Below are positions 61,805 to 64,000 of a stretch of 64,000 nt of DNA, in pieces. The translations under genes were made by a program, and so were the position numbers. The notes under the pieces are model-generated. The model was given only the letters and a program-made list of their open reading frames with translations. It had not been told where the DNA came from and did not search any database. Within the stretch, counting starts at the first letter, position 1; each line of letters starts with the position of its first letter. Origin of the DNA: Microbacterium laevaniformans (GTDB lineage: Bacteria; Actinomycetota; Actinomycetes; Actinomycetales; Microbacteriaceae); contig NZ_JAFBCE010000001.1 in the NCBI RefSeq assembly GCF_016907555.1, positions 992,001-1,056,000 of the forward strand, given 5' to 3'.

Positions 61805-61822
61805 CTGGATATTAATATCCAG
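61805..61822. promoter_or_regulatory. Perfect 18-bp palindrome (operator) before the HTH-MNT gene
   Basis: CTGGATATTAATATCCAG is a perfect palindrome with an AT-rich centre, three bases from the ATG at 61801. TAATAT inside it, read on the minus strand, is at the distance of a -10 box from a leaderless start, so a bound HTH protein would block its own promoter. Confidence 0.85.
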
Positions 61823-61932
61823 TAAAGCGATGGTCAAGGCCGTTATTCACATAATTGCGGAACGTGGATCCGTAGATATGCGGAAGCCTCGCGCACTCCC
61901 CACTGGTACCACGTGAGGGGCACCGCCACCGA

Positions 61933-64000
61933 TCAGAGCGAGATCCCGCCCCGTGAGGGTGATGAGCGCGGCGCGGCCCACGACGCGGAGGCCTGTATCG
62001 CGCGCTCCCGTGCGGCCCGCTGCAGTTCGGCGTCCGCGGCACGCATGGCATCCTGGATGGTGAGTTCGGTAGTGCCGCGCATCATGGTCGCACCGAGGTT
62101 GGCGATCGCCTCCTCGTCGTCGCGCGCAACGGTGATCGCGGTGTTCTGGTGGCGTCCCCGAGTGAGTCCGACGTAGAGTCCGGCTGCGTCGACGTCGGGC
62201 CCGACCACGGCGGCATCGGTCGTTTCGCCTTGGATGCCGTGCACGGTCGACGCGTACGCGAGTTGCACGTGTTCGAGGGCGTAGTCGAGGCTGACGCGGC
62301 GCAGTTCGCCGCTGTCGCTGGTCGCCATGAGCGTGATGCCGTCGTCGCGGATCCCGCGGACGACCCATTGCGCGCGGTTCTCGACCCCGGCGCGGGGGTC
62401 GTTGCGGCGGGTCTGCACGGTGTCGCCGACGAGGATGCGCTGCTCCCCCATCCCCAGCGCCAGCACGGTGGGGTCGAGTTCGCCGCTGTCGATGCGGTGC
62501 TGCTGGATCGCATCGTTGATCGCATCCGCCTCCCCATTCGTGCCGCACACCAGCGCGACCCGCTTCCCGCGCGCATGCCCGTTCAGGTACGCCGCGACCA
62601 TCGCGTTGCGTGCGTCTTCTGTGCTGTGCACGTGGTGCACGTGCCCGCGCTCGAGCATCTCCCGCGCAACACGAAGGGCGTCGTCTTGGTTGCGGGGGTT
62701 GCGCAGGCGCAGGCTGAGTGCACCGTAGTCGGGGTCGGTGAACCGGTGCACGGTGTGCAGTTCGACGGATGCTGTCGCGTACCGCACCGCGGAGGCCATC
62801 GCCCCGACGTGCCCGACCGGGAGGGCCTGGTGCGGGTCGCCGACCATCGCGACGCCGACGCGCTGTTCGAGGGCGAGGTCGACGAGCGCGGTCGCGGTGT
62901 GCAGGTCGACCATGCCGGCCTCGTCGACCACGATCCGATCCCCCCGCCGCAGCACGAACCGCGACGGCCCCGCGTAGACGACCCCGCTCGCGGGGTCTGC
63001 CTCGCCGTACGCGAGTCGTGTCCAGGCCTGGGCGCCGGCGGGGGTGGTGTTCCACCGGTAGCCGTGGTCGGCGAGCAGGGCGTGCAGGCTGGACGCGTCG
63101 GCGCCGACCTCGCGGGACGCGACGGATGCCGCCTTCCGGGTCGGCGCGACCACCAGCATCCGCCGCCCCTGCCCCGCCAGGGCCGCGTACGCGACCCGCA
63201 GCATCGTCGTCTTCCCCGCCCCAGCCGGCCCGGTGATCGCGGCCAGGCCCCCGGTGCCGGCGATCGCCCCCGCGGCCGCGAGTTGCGACGCATCCAGCGT
63301 GTCAAAGCCATCCATGGATGCGGCGGCCCGACGCAGCTCGTCCGGCAGGCGTGAACGGCCCGGGGTGGCCAGGGCATCCAGGCGGCCGGCGAGGCGCACC
63401 TTCAGGCGCATCGTCTCGGTCGCCATGAACGCCTTCACATGCCCGGGAAGGCCGGTCTCCTTCACAAGCCGAACCACCTTCGCGTTCGCGCGACCCGCGA
63501 TCTCCTCGATCGTCGCGGTCAGCTCGCCGCGCGGCGCGACCACACCTGAGCGGGAGAGGGCGCGCACCGCGCCGCCGCGCAGGTCGAACAAGCTGAACCG
63601 GCCGCCCGTGCGGGTGGACCGCTCGTCGGCGTCAATGACCGCCGCCTCCGCGAGCAGATCCAGGTCGAGGGCGGCGATCGGCGTCGCGACTATGCCGATC
63701 GGTGCGCGGTCTCGGGTGAGTCCGGGGTCGAGGGTCGCGAGTTCGTCGCGGATGGTGTCTTCCCAGGACTGCTCGTCCAGGGTGGCGGGCTTGTTCGGGC
63801 GTGACATCGCCCACGCTCTACGGTCGATCTGCATGAGCACCCGGATGCTCGGGTTCGCCCCGTCGTGCTCAGCGGACCATTCTGCGATCAGCGTTGCCCT
63901 GTTGGCTTCGATCTGCGCCGACCGGCGCGAGAACGGCCGCACCACGCCCGCCAGCTCCGCAACCTCACCGTCCTCGCCGAGCGTGAACCCATGCCGGGCG
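61933..64000 (-). CDS. MobF/TraA-family conjugative relaxase-helicase, C-terminal part (partial)
   Basis: About 689 residues are in the window, all in the helicase half; the frame is open to base 64000, so the N-terminal relaxase domain is outside. Motifs: Walker A GPAGAGKTTML, VVAPTRKAASVASREVG, Walker B IVVDEAGMVD, VGDPHQALPVG, HRFTDPDYGAL, and the RecD-like YASTVHGIQGETTDAAVVG with GLYVGLTRGRHQNTAITV. This is the TraA/TraI type that nicks and unwinds DNA at oriT for transfer. The GTG at 63945 is not the true start: upstream codons continue in frame. Confidence 0.9.
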   Translation of the reverse strand, partial: ARHGFTLGEDGEVAELAGVVRPFSRRSAQIEANRATLIAEWSAEHDGANPSIRVLMQIDRRAWAMSRPNKPATLDEQSWEDTIRDELATLDPGLTRDRAPIGIVATPIAALDLDLLAEAAVIDADERSTRTGGRFSLFDLRGGAVRALSRSGVVAPRGELTATIEEIAGRANAKVVRLVKETGLPGHVKAFMATETMRLKVRLAGRLDALATPGRSRLPDELRRAAASMDGFDTLDASQLAAAGAIAGTGGLAAITGPAGAGKTTMLRVAYAALAGQGRRMLVVAPTRKAASVASREVGADASSLHALLADHGYRWNTTPAGAQAWTRLAYGEADPASGVVYAGPSRFVLRRGDRIVVDEAGMVDLHTATALVDLALEQRVGVAMVGDPHQALPVGHVGAMASAVRYATASVELHTVHRFTDPDYGALSLRLRNPRNQDDALRVAREMLERGHVHHVHSTEDARNAMVAAYLNGHARGKRVALVCGTNGEADAINDAIQQHRIDSGELDPTVLALGMGEQRILVGDTVQTRRNDPRAGVENRAQWVVRGIRDDGITLMATSDSGELRRVSLDYALEHVQLAYASTVHGIQGETTDAAVVGPDVDAAGLYVGLTRGRHQNTAITVARDDEEAIANLGATMMRGTTELTIQDAMRAADAELQRAARERAIQASASWAAPRSSPSRGGISL

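Larger units (their letters stand above)
58353..64000. mobile_element. Integrated conjugative or mobilisable element (left part, runs off the window)
   Basis: From the tRNA-Leu to the end of the window: tyrosine integrase, an unknown HTH protein, excisionase-like protein, HTH-nucleotidyltransferase plus HEPN pair, and a MobF/TraA relaxase-helicase. This set is that of an ICE or IME. AT-rich patches such as 61795-61880 contrast with the high-GC chromosome. Type IV secretion genes and the second attachment site would lie outside the window. Confidence 0.8.

Noticed and set aside
63943..63945. GTG at 63945 as the start of the relaxase-helicase
   Set aside because: The codons before it stay in frame and open to the end of the window, so the gene is truncated by the window, not started here.
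58353..64000. Prophage
   Set aside because: No capsid, tail, terminase or lysis gene; the MobF relaxase points to a conjugative element.

Overview
The window is high-GC DNA (about 70 percent by eye) with actinobacterial gene content: RapZ-WhiA, RbpA, OpcA, type-B L31 and a GT4-type glycogen synthase. Gene order and protein character point to the family Microbacteriaceae, most likely Microbacterium or a close relative; this is inferred from gene content, not from a search. Gene density is very high. Many neighbours overlap by 1-4 bases, and several genes appear leaderless, with a TAGGCT/TACACT-like -10 box 6-8 bases before the start codon.

Bases 1-7452 (+): end of uvrC, rapZ, whiA, sodA, the glycolytic cluster gap-pgk-tpiA, secG and rbpA. 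Bases 7541-15675 (-): pentose-phosphate operon tkt-tal-pgi-zwf-opcA-pgl. Bases 15941-18427: haem A branch genes ctaB and ctaA flanking a small membrane protein. Bases 18720-22809: SUF iron-sulfur cluster operon (sufB, sufD, a Rieske protein, sufC, a SufT-like gene) with no sufS or sufU. Bases 24078-28939: iron-siderophore uptake operon behind a DtxR-type iron box; its ATPase and binding-protein genes form one uninterrupted reading frame.

Bases 29007-43249: bioY, acetyltransferases (one frameshifted), an ABC-F protein, SURF1, small membrane proteins, fabG, serB, the divergent glycogen pair glgC/glgA, rpmE2, a DnaQ-like exonuclease, hydrolases and a CGNR regulator. Bases 43305-51269: an EamA transporter, then an Lrp regulator divergent from a three-gene 2-oxoacid dehydrogenase operon (E1 alpha, E1 beta, E2), then a TetR regulator with two matching operators divergent from acyl-CoA dehydrogenase and a CoA-ester lyase. 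Together these suggest branched-chain amino/keto-acid breakdown. Bases 51303-58194: histidine phosphatase, sirtuin, SpoU methyltransferase, SGNH hydrolase, a DEAD/DEAH helicase, an SRPBCC protein and a ferritin-like/CCC1 fusion.

Bases 58268-64000: a tRNA-Leu(GAG) gene is followed directly by an integrated conjugative or mobilisable element. Visible parts are a tyrosine integrase pointing at the tRNA, an unrecognised helix-turn-helix protein, an excisionase-like protein, an HTH-nucleotidyltransferase plus HEPN pair behind a perfect 18-bp palindrome (probable toxin-antitoxin module), and the C-terminal part of a MobF/TraA relaxase-helicase that runs off the window. The far attachment site is outside the window. 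No stretch over 300 bases lacks a gene.
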